DNA of 64,000 nucleotides from Nonomuraea guangzhouensis (lineage in GTDB: Bacteria; Actinomycetota; Actinomycetes; Streptosporangiales; Streptosporangiaceae), in contig NZ_JAHKRM010000004.1 in assembly GCF_019396345.1 (NCBI RefSeq), positions 372,001-436,000 on the forward strand, in the 5' to 3' direction. The position numbers were made by a program, and so were the translations under genes. Shown piece after piece: positions 45,219 through 53,218 of the stretch. Below the pieces are notes generated by a model. The model ran no database searches. It saw nothing but the letters and a program-made list of their open reading frames with translations, and was not told the DNA's origin. Positions within the stretch are counted from its first letter, which is position 1. Each line of letters begins with the position of its first letter.

Positions 45219-45844
45219 GAGTTCCCTTTCGAATGCAGGCGAGCCTCGTTCTCCTCGAAGAAACGCAGGCAGAGCCACGTGTTGAGATAGATCCACGCAC
45301 CGATGCTGATCACCGCTGCGAGGACGGGCGCCACCGAGGTCACGAAGGCGATGGCCGCGAGCGCGAACAGCAGCAGCACTGAGGAGGCGGGTCGAGTTAG
45401 CGCTAACAGCGAGGCTTTGGGAATATAGGCCCAGAGCGGCAGGTCGTAGTGCGCGTAGAGCGGCCCGAGATAGGCCCCCACCCCGGCCAGCACCACCAGC
45501 GCCAGGAAGGTCGCGATCCGCAACGCTCCCGAGCCGGGCCCGAGAGCGGAGAAGTACAGGTAGTTGCCCACGAGGACGGTGGCGAGCACCGCCACCGGAA
45601 GGATCAGCAGCGAGGCGCGGACGAACTCCCGTCGGTAGACGGTCCAGAATTCGGTCCAGGCCTGAATCGATTCACCGCGAGCATGCCGCCGAGCCAGCGT
45701 GTAGGCGGCTACGGTGGCGGGCCCTAGGCCCAGGATCACGCCACCCGCGAGGGTGAACAGGATCCACAGGAGGTTCAGGCGAGCCGCCCAGATGAGCTCT
45801 GAGCAGGCAGCTTGAATCCTGATCGACGTGGCGGGATGGTTCAT
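45215..45844 (-). CDS. YesL family (DUF624) membrane protein
   Basis: 209 aa, five to six hydrophobic helices. Signature pieces: LNLLWILFTLAGGVILGLGPAT and WTEFWTVYRREF. DUF624 proteins accompany Lpl/Ytc-type oligosaccharide importers in Bacillus (yesL in the rhamnogalacturonan locus) and are of unknown function, perhaps a regulator of uptake. First gene of the import operon; the promoter and a palindromic operator lie in the 120 bp upstream. A perfect 12-bp palindrome inside the gene (45663-45674) matches the same operator. Confidence 0.85.
   Translation of the reverse strand: MNHPATSIRIQAACSELIWAARLNLLWILFTLAGGVILGLGPATVAAYTLARRHARGESIQAWTEFWTVYRREFVRASLLILPVAVLATVLVGNYLYFSALGPGSGALRIATFLALVVLAGVGAYLGPLYAHYDLPLWAYIPKASLLALTRPASSVLLLFALAAIAFVTSVAPVLAAVISIGAWIYLNTWLCLRFFEENEARLHSKGNS
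45663..45674. promoter_or_regulatory. Intragenic operator-like palindrome in yesL
   Basis: TGAATCGATTCA is a perfect 12-bp palindrome and equals the core of the two 14-bp sites at 45952 and 47757. It lies about 290 bp from the upstream operator, inside the coding sequence. A second LacI-binding site for looping is plausible; chance occurrence cannot be excluded. Confidence 0.45.
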
Positions 45845-45951
45845 CCGGCACCACCTTCTCGTGGCGTGTGCGCGGACACGGGGGTGGAGTGTTGCGCCGC
45901 CGTTCCTTGCCCGTTTCGCACGAGTGAACGGCGGTTGGTGCGAAATTAGTG

Positions 45952-45965
45952 TTGAATCGACTCAA
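45952..45965. promoter_or_regulatory. LacI-type operator upstream of the importer operon
   Basis: TTGAATCGACTCAA, a near-perfect palindrome around TCGA, 108 bp upstream of the yesL start and 2 bp after the end of the YesU gene. The identical 14-mer occurs upstream of the LacI gene (47757-47770). Two exact copies at the two promoters of one locus make it the probable binding site of that regulator. Confidence 0.8.
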
Positions 45966-45967
45966 AG

Positions 45968-46624
45968 TCAATGACGAGAAACCCGCAGATTCGCATATTC
46001 CCCGATCATCGGGGCCATCTGCCGGAACCCGATCTTGCCGCCCACCAGCGCGGGGCCACCGGTGCTCCCGTCGTCCGTCCAGCGGAACGAGACGACATCG
46101 TTAACCGAGAACGTGATCACGCCGCCCTCGACGTCCAGGCGCATGGCGTACGGACCGTCGGCGTCGAGCACCGCGGGTAGCGGGTCGGCACCCTGCGCGA
46201 CCAGGTGGAACCCATGGCTCTTGCGCAGGTTGCAGGTGTGCAGGGCGCGTTCGGACGCCCACATCCGGCGGAAGTAGGACACATGGTAGGCGTCGATGTC
46301 GCCGTGGTGGTACTGCTCGTACGGCCCGCTGCGCGGCGCGAGACCCGGGTCGAACAGATCCTCGCCACCCCGGCCGCGGGCATGGAAGAACATGATGCAC
46401 AGCCCCGGCTCCCTGACCGGCCAGAAGTCCCATTCGATCCGCACGTCGGCGGGCAGGTCCTCGGGGCACCAGAGCACGACGTTCGCCGCCTGCCCGTCGG
46501 CCGGCGGCCTGAGACTCTCCAGCCGCATCCGTCCCATGGGGAACGTCGTCGCCCCGTCCCCTTCCAGCCGGAACCCGGCCAGGTCGTCGGGGCCGGCGAG
46601 CGGATTGCGGTAGATCTCCGTCAA
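45968..46624 (-). CDS. DUF1961 family protein (YesU-like)
   Basis: 218 aa beta-jelly-roll protein. Pieces typical of YesU: EWDFWPVREPGLCIMFFHARG (in part), GEDLFDPGL, YHHGDIDAYHVSYFRR and KIGFRQMAPMIGEYANLRV. YesU is encoded in the Bacillus rhamnogalacturonan cluster and is thought to bind or cleave a sugar; its activity is not settled. TTG start with AGGAG 6 nt upstream, overlapping the LacI stop (TTGA), so regulator and YesU are co-translated. No signal peptide. Confidence 0.85.
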   Translation of the reverse strand: MTEIYRNPLAGPDDLAGFRLEGDGATTFPMGRMRLESLRPPADGQAANVVLWCPEDLPADVRIEWDFWPVREPGLCIMFFHARGRGGEDLFDPGLAPRSGPYEQYHHGDIDAYHVSYFRRMWASERALHTCNLRKSHGFHLVAQGADPLPAVLDADGPYAMRLDVEGGVITFSVNDVVSFRWTDDGSTGGPALVGGKIGFRQMAPMIGEYANLRVSRH

Positions 46625-47694
46625 TGTGGACTCCTGTGCAGGTCGCTGGACTGCCGGACCACCAGGTCCGGCTGGAAGATGACCTGCCGGTGCCGGTGCA
46701 GCTCCGGCTCGGCGACCTCCTCCAGCAGCAGGTCGATGGCCGTACGCCCGAGCAGCTCACGCGGCTGGCGGACCGACGACAGCGGCACGGTCGCCGCGGC
46801 GGCGAAATCTATGTCGTCGTAGCCGACGATCGCCATGTCGTCCGGCACGCGCAGCCCACGCGCGGCCATGGCCTGCAGGAATCCCAGGGCGAGCAGGTCG
46901 TTGGCGCAGAAGACGGCCGTCGGCCGCTCCCCGGATGGCAGCGCCGCCACCCGCTCTCCCGCGCTGCGCCCGTTGGCGACGCTCAGCGCGGGCATGAACC
47001 AGGCGACCAGCTCGACGCCGCCACCCGGTCCCATTCCGCCGCCCGGGTCGACTCCCCCGCCCGGCTCGGTGTCGCCGGCCTCGGTGACCGCGCTGGTGAA
47101 GCCCGCGTGCCGGTCGGCCACCTGCTTGATCGACTGCGGTCCGCCCACGAACAGGATCTTGCGGTGTCCCCGCTCGATCAGGTGCGCTCCGGCGATGTGG
47201 CCGCCGAGCCGGTCGTCGACCGCCACCGAGCACTGCAGCCCGGTGGCGGCGCTGTCGACGAGCACCACGGGCGTGCCCCTGGCGGCGAGCTCCGCCAGCC
47301 GCGGGTTGCCCGCGTCGACCGGCGTGATGAGGATGCCCATCACCCGCTGCTGTTCGAGCTGGTAGAGGTAGCGCAGCTCACGGGCCGGGTCGGCGGCGCT
47401 GTTGCACAGCACCACCATGGTGTCGTGCTCGTCGGCCAGGGTGTCGGCGCCCTGCGCGACGTCGGCGAAGAACGGGTTGGCCACGTCCAGCACGATCAGG
47501 CCGACCGTGCGGCTGCGGCCGACCCGCAGGTGGCGAGCCACTTCGTTGCGGACGAAGCCCAGCTCGCGGATCGCGCTGAAGACGCGTTCACGCGTGGCGG
47601 GGGAGACGATCTCGGGGCGGTTGAGCACGTTGCTCACGGTGCCCACGGAGACGCGTGCCCGCTGCGCGACCTCCTTGATGTTCGTGGTCGCCAT
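46621..47694 (-). CDS. LacI-family transcriptional regulator of the rhamnogalacturonan locus
   Basis: 357 aa. The N-terminal helix-turn-helix is IKEVAQRARVSVGTVSNVLN (6-25), with the hinge RVGRSRTVGLIV. The periplasmic-binding-protein-like effector domain ends PLSSVRQPRELLGRTAIDLL. It contains an unusual glycine-rich insert of three hexapeptides (PGGGVD, PGGGMG, PGGGVE at 211-228) in the effector domain. It probably represses the importer operon and itself through the 14-bp palindrome found at both promoters; the inducer is expected to be a rhamnogalacturonan fragment. Confidence 0.92.
   Translation of the reverse strand: MATTNIKEVAQRARVSVGTVSNVLNRPEIVSPATRERVFSAIRELGFVRNEVARHLRVGRSRTVGLIVLDVANPFFADVAQGADTLADEHDTMVVLCNSAADPARELRYLYQLEQQRVMGILITPVDAGNPRLAELAARGTPVVLVDSAATGLQCSVAVDDRLGGHIAGAHLIERGHRKILFVGGPQSIKQVADRHAGFTSAVTEAGDTEPGGGVDPGGGMGPGGGVELVAWFMPALSVANGRSAGERVAALPSGERPTAVFCANDLLALGFLQAMAARGLRVPDDMAIVGYDDIDFAAAATVPLSSVRQPRELLGRTAIDLLLEEVAEPELHRHRQVIFQPDLVVRQSSDLHRSPH
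47011..47064 (-). repeat. Three 18-bp in-frame repeats in the LacI gene
   Basis: Encodes PGGGVD, PGGGMG and PGGGVE head to tail at residues 211-228. LacI proteins have a short loop at this place, so the array is an insertion. Confidence 0.8.
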
Positions 47695-47756
47695 TGATCC
47701 TCACGTGGCCGCTCCGGTGTTGAACGGGCCTCATCATAGCCGTACACATGATCGAT

Positions 47757-47770
47757 TTGAATCGACTCAA
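47757..47770. promoter_or_regulatory. LacI-type operator at the regulator's own promoter
   Basis: TTGAATCGACTCAA, identical to the site at 45952-45965, 63 bp upstream of the LacI start. Implies autoregulation. Confidence 0.8.
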
Positions 47771-47827
47771 GGCGATGAGGTACCAATTCGCTTGCCGTCG
47801 CGCATCAGATCGCTGATCACGAGGCCA

Positions 47828-48502
47828 TCACCGCTCCCCACGGCGTACGATACCGCTCTCGTACGCGAGGACCACGAGCTGTACTCGATCACGCAGGTGA
47901 AGCTTGGTAAGGATCCGCCCGATATGCGACTTGACCGTCGCCTCAGAGATCGTCAACGACCCGGCGATCTCGGCGTTGGACCAGCCCCGGGCCACCTGCC
48001 TGAACACGTCCCGCTCCCGCTCGGTGAGCCGGTCGAGCAGCTGGTCGGCCGGAGACTGCCCGGTCGCCAGGTCGGGCAGGTGAGCGGCGAACGCGTCGAT
48101 GAGCCGGCGGGTCACGCCGGGCGACACCATCGCGTCACCGGCCGCCACGGCCCGCACACCCGTCAGCAGGTCGGGCGGCGGCACGTCCTTGAGCAGGAAC
48201 CCGCTGGCTCCGGCCCGCAGCGCGGCGTAGACGTACTCGTCGAGATCGAACGTGGTCACCACCAGCACCCTCGCCTCTGCCCCCAACTCGACGATCCGCC
48301 GGGTCGCCTCGATGCCGTCCAGCACGGGCATCCGTACGTCCATCAACACCACGTCGGGCCGCAGCGCCCGGGTCATCGCCACGGCCTGCGCACCGTCGCC
48401 CGCCTCGCCCACCACTTCCAGGTCGGGCTGGGTCTCGATCACCGCCCGGAACCCGAGCCGCTGCAGGGGCTGATCGTCGACGAGCAGTAACCGGATGCTC
48501 AT
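47828..48502 (-). CDS. NarL/LuxR-type response regulator
   Basis: 224 aa. The receiver domain has the acidic pair D9-D10, phospho-accepting D55 (LMDVRMP) and switch Lys in FLLKDVPP. A LuxR helix-turn-helix lies at about 160-215 (LTERERDVFRQVARGWSNAE, TVKSHIGRIL). Last gene of the ATPase-permease-kinase-regulator operon; its ATG overlaps the kinase stop (ATGA). Likely controls the ABC genes of its own operon, though no target site was identified. Confidence 0.93.
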   Translation of the reverse strand: MSIRLLLVDDQPLQRLGFRAVIETQPDLEVVGEAGDGAQAVAMTRALRPDVVLMDVRMPVLDGIEATRRIVELGAEARVLVVTTFDLDEYVYAALRAGASGFLLKDVPPPDLLTGVRAVAAGDAMVSPGVTRRLIDAFAAHLPDLATGQSPADQLLDRLTERERDVFRQVARGWSNAEIAGSLTISEATVKSHIGRILTKLHLRDRVQLVVLAYESGIVRRGER

Positions 48503-50745
48503 GCGAGCATAGTGTCATCGAAGCGCAGGCGAGCGCGCACCCGCCACCCGCCGCCGGGGACGGGTCCCGCCTCGACCCAGCCACCGTACGACGCGGCCCG
48601 CTCGACCATCCCCGCCAGCCCATGACCACCCTCCGACCCCACCAGCCCAAAGCCGCCATCCGACCCTGCCGCCCCATAACCCCCATCCAACCCTGCCCAG
48701 CTGCGGCCACCATCCGCCCCTGTCCAACTGCGGCCACCATCCAACCCCGCCAGACCCAGGCCGTCATCCACCCCTGCCCGACCTTGGCAGCCATCCGCCC
48801 CCACCAACCTGTGAACATCATCCGGCCCCGCCAGGCCGTCTCCACCATCCGGACCCGCCAACCCATGAACACCGCCCGGCCCCGCCAGACCGCCTCCACC
48901 ATCCAGGCACGCCAGGCTGTCTCTGCCCCCCAGCCCCGCCAACCCGTGCGCGCCATCCGGCCCCACTAACCCGTGGGCACCGTCCGGCCCCACCAATCCA
49001 CGGCCACCGTCCGGCTGAGTGGACGCCGGACGTGCGGGGCGGCCGGCGCCGTCGTCGGTGATCTCCAGATCAGCGCCGTACGTCGTGTAACTGAGCCGGA
49101 CGCGCACGCTGACCCGCCGTCCCGCGTGCTTGAGGGCGTTGGTCAGCGCCTCCTGCACAATCCGATAGACGGCCAGCTCCGCCCCCGGGCCCCAACTGCC
49201 TGCCACACCCTCACGGAGCACCTCGACCCGTACACCCGCCTCCCGCACCTGATCCACCAACCGGTCGAGATCGTCCAACCCCGGCTGCGGCGCTCTTTCC
49301 GGACCTCCGCCCAACTGCGACTCACCGCCACCATCGCGCAGCAGACCGACCAGCCGCCGCATCTCCGACAACGCCTGCCGCCCGGTCTCCGAGACCTTCT
49401 CCATCATGACCGCCACCCGCTCGTGACCGCCTCCGGCGAAGAGCGCGGTCCTGTCAGCGTGCGTGGTCCCGTCAGCGTGCGTGGTCCTGTCGGCATGCGC
49501 GGCCCCGTCAGCGTGCGTGGTCCTGTCGGCATGCGCGGCCCCGTCAGCGTGCACGGCCCCAGCGGTGAAAAGAGCTCCGTCGGCGATGGGAGTGGCCCTG
49601 ACGATGGGCGAGCCCCCGTCGGGGTGCGAAGCGTCGTCGGCGAGCGAGTCTCTGGCGGCATACGACGCGCCATCGGTAGGCGAGGCACCGTCCGTAGGCG
49701 AGGCACCGTCCGTAGGCGAGGCACCGTCCGTAGGCGAGGCACCACCGGAGCATGAGCCGCCCTCGGCAAGTGAGGCCCGATCCCCAGGCGCGGCACCATC
49801 CGAAGGCACGCCACCGCCCGAAGCCACGCCACCATCCGCAGACACGCCACCAGCGGCGTGCTGTACGCCGCCGCCGTACGGGACCCTGTAGGCGAGCGAA
49901 GCTCTGGCGGTGTACGAGGCGCCGTCAGCGAGCGCGACCATGACGGCCAGGCTGTGCGCCACGATATCGTGCACCTCCCTGGCGATCCTGGCGCGCTCGG
50001 CGGCCACCGCCAGCCGGGCCTGTTGATCGCGCTGCTCCGCCAGGTGCCGGGCGCGCTCGGCCAGGTAGCCCTGCCGCATCCGCAGGGTGACCCCCAGCAG
50101 CGCGACGACCCCCAGGACCGAGGACGTCCCGATCAGTGTCGGCCAGCCGGGGTCGTCCCGCAGCCCGCTCAGCCACACGGCGCCCGCGACCGCCCCCACC
50201 GCCGGCCACAGGTGGCGCTGCGGACGGTGCCGGGCCACCGTGTACACCGCCAGCAACGGCACGAAGACCAGGAACACGCCGGTGACCCCGATCAGACCGC
50301 TGACCCCCACCAGCGCCAGCACGATCCAGAACACGACGGCCGGCGCCCGCCGCCGCCACACCAGCGGGACGTGAACGGCGGCGAACCACAGCCAGGCGGC
50401 CCCTGTGACGCCTGTCCCCGGTTCGAGCACACCGCGGGCAGCCGCACCCCCCGCCGTCACCGGTACGGCCAGCGCCGCGACCAGGCAGGCCAGCCCGGCG
50501 TCCGCCATCTCCGGATGCCGGACGGCCCAGGCACGCAGCCGACGAACAGGCGCGGCCCCGGGACGCACCCGACCGGCGGAAACAGCTCCAGCATGCGCCC
50601 GACCGGCGGAAGCAGCCCCAGCATGCGCCCGACCGGCGGAAGCAGCCCCAGCATGCGTCCGACGGGCAGAGGCGAGCCAGACACGCACCCGGCCGACAGA
50701 CGCGGCCCAGGCACGCAGCCCACGACGGCCGGAGGCGGCGTTCAT
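48499..50745 (-). CDS. Sensor histidine kinase with three expanded repeat arrays
   Basis: 748 aa; relatives of this NarX/DesK-like (HisKA-3) class are about 400 aa. Order: N-terminal decapeptide array (about 8-77), four to five membrane helices (about 80-225), H-box AREVHDIVAHSLAVMV with phospho-accepting H259, a hexapeptide array of about 168 residues (274-441), the returning dimerisation helix (KVSETGRQALSEMRRLVGLL), the N-box IVQEALTNALKHAG, G1 box DDGAG, a nonapeptide array (583-708), then G2 box GLAGM and the end of the ATPase domain. All catalytic boxes are intact and the frame is open, so it is probably expressed. The ATG at 50745 overlaps the permease stop (ATGA). It would signal to the regulator encoded next; the stimulus is unknown. 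Confidence 0.9.
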   Translation of the reverse strand: MNAASGRRGLRAWAASVGRVRVWLASARRTHAGAASAGRAHAGAASAGRAHAGAVSAGRVRPGAAPVRRLRAWAVRHPEMADAGLACLVAALAVPVTAGGAAARGVLEPGTGVTGAAWLWFAAVHVPLVWRRRAPAVVFWIVLALVGVSGLIGVTGVFLVFVPLLAVYTVARHRPQRHLWPAVGAVAGAVWLSGLRDDPGWPTLIGTSSVLGVVALLGVTLRMRQGYLAERARHLAEQRDQQARLAVAAERARIAREVHDIVAHSLAVMVALADGASYTARASLAYRVPYGGGVQHAAGGVSADGGVASGGGVPSDGAAPGDRASLAEGGSCSGGASPTDGASPTDGASPTDGASPTDGASYAARDSLADDASHPDGGSPIVRATPIADGALFTAGAVHADGAAHADRTTHADGAAHADRTTHADGTTHADRTALFAGGGHERVAVMMEKVSETGRQALSEMRRLVGLLRDGGGESQLGGGPERAPQPGLDDLDRLVDQVREAGVRVEVLREGVAGSWGPGAELAVYRIVQEALTNALKHAGRRVSVRVRLSYTTYGADLEITDDGAGRPARPASTQPDGGRGLVGPDGAHGLVGPDGAHGLAGLGGRDSLACLDGGGGLAGPGGVHGLAGPDGGDGLAGPDDVHRLVGADGCQGRAGVDDGLGLAGLDGGRSWTGADGGRSWAGLDGGYGAAGSDGGFGLVGSEGGHGLAGMVERAASYGGWVEAGPVPGGGWRVRARLRFDDTMLA
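48622..48999 (-). repeat. Fourteen 27-bp units in the kinase ATP lid
   Basis: Nonapeptides of the form GLVGPDGAH, GLAGPDGGD, SLACLDGGG and GLVGSEGGH run without a gap and end exactly where the native G2 box GLAGMVERA begins, in the same register. The unit looks like an amplified copy of the G2-box codons. Confidence 0.9.
49423..49926 (-). repeat. About 28 hexapeptide (18-bp) units in the kinase dimerisation hairpin
   Basis: Period-6 units beginning with the native DGASYT and continuing through DGASPT (three identical, plus GGASPT), ADGAAH, ADRTTH and others, ending at ERVAVM. The four central copies (49675-49746) are near identical in DNA; outer ones have diverged. Confidence 0.85.
50515..50724 (-). 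repeat. Seven decapeptide (30-bp) units at the kinase N-terminus
   Basis: Units such as RRTHAGAASA, GRAHAGAASA, GRAHAGAVSA and GRVRPGAAPV lie head to tail between the start and the first membrane helix. The strongly basic array would be cytoplasmic. Confidence 0.85.
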
Positions 50746-51512
50746 GCGTCCCGCCCGCGCAGCATCACCGCGGCACCGCACAGCACCAAGACGATCCACC
50801 CGAGCACCACGACCGTCCCCGGTAAGGGCTCCAGCACGCCACCGGCGCCGTCGATCTCGTACATGGCCTGCAGGGCAACCGTGGGCAGGTAGGGCAGGAC
50901 GGTCTCACGCACCGGGGCGGGCAGCGCGCCCGACAGCACCGGAGGAAGGAGCACGACGACGGCCACGAACACGGCGATCGCACCGGCGGTGTGCCGCACC
51001 ATCGTGCCGATGCCCAGCCCGAGCAGGCCGACCGCGACCGTGGCGGCCGCCACCCCGAGGATCGCCCGGACGATGTGCGGGTCGCCGAGCGTGAGGCGGG
51101 CGGCCTCGTCGACGAACGCCTGGTTGGCCAGGAACGCCAGTAAGTAGGCGGCGACCATGATGGGGGCCGTGATGGCGACCAGGACCAGCGCCTTGGCCCA
51201 CAGCACCGGCAACCGGCGCGGCACCGCGGTCAGCGTGACCCGGATCAGGCCGCCGCCGTACTCGCTGGTCATCATCAGCACCCCGAACACGCCGACCGCC
51301 AGGGCGAACAGCAGAAACCCGCCGCCCACCACCTGATCCGCGACGGGTGTCGCGGGCGCCGGCTCGCGGGCCGCGTTCCAGCCGATGATCGCGGACAGGC
51401 CGATCAGGAGTTGCGGGACCATGCCGAAAACGAACCATGTGACGCGCAGTGTGTACAGCTTGGTCCATTCCGACCGCAGGACCCGGCCGAAGGTGATCTG
51501 GGTCGCGGTCAC
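50742..51512 (-). CDS. ABC transporter permease (ABC-2 type)
   Basis: 256 aa, six hydrophobic helices (for example WFVFGMVPQLLIGLSAIIGW, GTVVVLGWIVLVLCGAAVML). The opening TFGRVLRSEWTKLYTLRVTW is typical of actinomycete membrane partners of drug/lantibiotic-type ABC exporters. GTG start overlapping the ATPase stop (GTGA) and stop overlapping the kinase start (ATGA). A 4-bp overlap on each side makes this a translationally coupled set. Confidence 0.88.
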   Translation of the reverse strand: MTATQITFGRVLRSEWTKLYTLRVTWFVFGMVPQLLIGLSAIIGWNAAREPAPATPVADQVVGGGFLLFALAVGVFGVLMMTSEYGGGLIRVTLTAVPRRLPVLWAKALVLVAITAPIMVAAYLLAFLANQAFVDEAARLTLGDPHIVRAILGVAAATVAVGLLGLGIGTMVRHTAGAIAVFVAVVVLLPPVLSGALPAPVRETVLPYLPTVALQAMYEIDGAGGVLEPLPGTVVVLGWIVLVLCGAAVMLRGRDA

Positions 51513-52426
51513 GGCAGGCTCCCTTCCATCGCGGAGAACTCCATGGCGTCGCGGGTGAGCCGCATATAGGCCTGCTCCAGCGACGCGCGGCGCGGGCTGA
51601 GCTCGTGCAGGGCCAGGTCGTGCCCCCTCGCCAGGGTGCTGATCGTCTCGACCGGCAGGCCGCCGACCAGCAGGGTGCCCGGTTCGTCGGTCGTCACCGC
51701 GGCTCCCTGACGGACGAGCAGGTCGCGTAGCTCGGTGGCCTGCGGGCTGCGGACCCGCACGCGATCCACGCCGGAGCGGGCGATCAGCTCGGCGGTGGAG
51801 ATGTCGGCCAGTAACCGGCCCCGGCCGATGATCACCAGATGCTGCGCGGTCATGGCCATCTCGCTCATCAGGTGGCTGGAGACCAGCACGGTGCGGCCGT
51901 CGGCGGCCAGGTGCTTGAGCAGGGTGCGCAGCCACAGCACACCGTCGGGGTCGAGCCCGTTGACCGGTTCGTCCAACATCAGCACGGCGGGGTCGCCGAG
52001 CAGCGCCGCCGCGATGCCCAGCCGCTGCCGCATACCCAGGGAGAAGCCGCCCGCCCGGCGCCTGGCCACCGGCGCCAGGCCCGTCAGCTCGAGCACCTCG
52101 TCCACCCGGGACGCGGCGATCCCGTGCGTGCGCGCCAGCGCCAGCAGGTGGTGGTAGGCCGTGCGGCCCCGGTGCGCCGGGGTCGCCTCCAGCACCGCGC
52201 CGACCTGCCGCAGCGGGTCAGGGTGGTCGGCGTAGGGGCGGCCGTTGACGGTGGCCGTCCCGGCGCTCGGACGGTCGAGGCCCACGATCGCGCGCATCGT
52301 CGTGGACTTGCCGGCGCCGTTGGGCCCCAGAAAGCCGGTGACCTGCCCCGGCCGTACGGAGAAGGACAGGTGGTCGACGGCGGTGACGCCGCCGTAGCGT
52401 TTGGTCAGCTCCCGTATCTCGATCAC
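51509..52426 (-). CDS. ABC transporter ATPase
   Basis: 305 aa. Walker A GPNGAGKST (about 34-42), Q-loop in VLEATPAHRG (Glu/Gln position is E-containing, as in lantibiotic-immunity types), signature SLGMRQRL, Walker B VLMLDEPVNGLDPDG. The C-terminal 80 residues form the extra domain found in ABC-2 exporters. First gene of the operon with permease, kinase and regulator. Likely exports or resists a cell-envelope-active compound; not proven. Confidence 0.92.
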   Translation of the reverse strand: MIEIRELTKRYGGVTAVDHLSFSVRPGQVTGFLGPNGAGKSTTMRAIVGLDRPSAGTATVNGRPYADHPDPLRQVGAVLEATPAHRGRTAYHHLLALARTHGIAASRVDEVLELTGLAPVARRRAGGFSLGMRQRLGIAAALLGDPAVLMLDEPVNGLDPDGVLWLRTLLKHLAADGRTVLVSSHLMSEMAMTAQHLVIIGRGRLLADISTAELIARSGVDRVRVRSPQATELRDLLVRQGAAVTTDEPGTLLVGGLPVETISTLARGHDLALHELSPRRASLEQAYMRLTRDAMEFSAMEGSLP

Positions 52427-52508
52427 GTGGTCAACGCTAGGGACGGGCGCTCCGGCGCACGACCACCCTGGGTCTGGTCTTGGCGGCTCGGCGGGTCAGC
52501 CTCAGGTC

Positions 52509-53180
52509 TTACGAGGCCCCACCTGTGGTGGGTGGGTCCACCACGCGGACGCGTACCGCGCGGAACAGGGTGGGCGTGTCCTTGAGTACGGCGAGCTTCG
52601 GGTCGGGGACGACGAGGAACGGTTCGGTCTCCAGCGCCAGCAGGCCGGCCAGGCGCCGGTCGGCGCGCAGCGCGTCCACGGCCCTGCGGTCGCCGCCGAG
52701 CACGACCGCGTCCAGTTCGTCCTGGCACGGTGACAGGACGCGCAGCACGGTCTCGGCCGCCGCTTCGAAGGCCTGGCCCGCCTGGTTCTGCCTGCGTCTG
52801 GCGAAGCGCTGCTGCGACCATCCGCCCGCCGCCGTACGCCCTTGGACCAGCCGCGACCCGACCTTGGACGTCACCAGCCGCGACCCGTGGAACACGCCCG
52901 CCGCGTAACCGCCCATGCGTACCAAGATGACCCCTATGTGCCGCTCTGTCCGCGCGTGGGCGACGAGCCTGCTCACGTACGGCCTTCCGGCCTGCATAGG
53001 CGGAAAGGGTACGTACAGCTCCGCCAACGCCCCGTCGGCGGCCACCAGGCGCACGACCCGCTCGTCACCGGTGGCCTCGAACGGGCCATGCCGGTCGGCG
53101 AAGCCGTCGATCCACGGGTGCACGCGTTCGGGCACCACGGACACCCACCGCCCGCCACCCTTCGCCGGTCGCGCACTCAT
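52509..53180 (-). CDS. acVLRF1-type peptidyl-tRNA hydrolase
   Basis: 223 aa. Actinobacterial relative of Vms1/eRF1: the loop GGWSQQRFARRRQNQ (119-133) with the catalytic Gln region and the following helix. These proteins release nascent chains from stalled 50S subunits in ribosome quality control. The ATG at 53180 gives SARPAKGGGRWVSV as start. Divergent from the EAL-like gene with 38 bp between them. No other quality-control gene is nearby. Confidence 0.88.
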   Translation of the reverse strand: MSARPAKGGGRWVSVVPERVHPWIDGFADRHGPFEATGDERVVRLVAADGALAELYVPFPPMQAGRPYVSRLVAHARTERHIGVILVRMGGYAAGVFHGSRLVTSKVGSRLVQGRTAAGGWSQQRFARRRQNQAGQAFEAAAETVLRVLSPCQDELDAVVLGGDRRAVDALRADRRLAGLLALETEPFLVVPDPKLAVLKDTPTLFRAVRVRVVDPPTTGGAS

Positions 53181-53218
53181 GCCGGAAGGCTATCGGAGCG
53201 GCGACCACGCCCAACTCC

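Noticed and set aside
48622..49926. Regular repeats resembling a CRISPR array
   Set aside because: Units are contiguous with no spacers, lengths are 18 and 27 bp, and all lie in frame inside a kinase gene.
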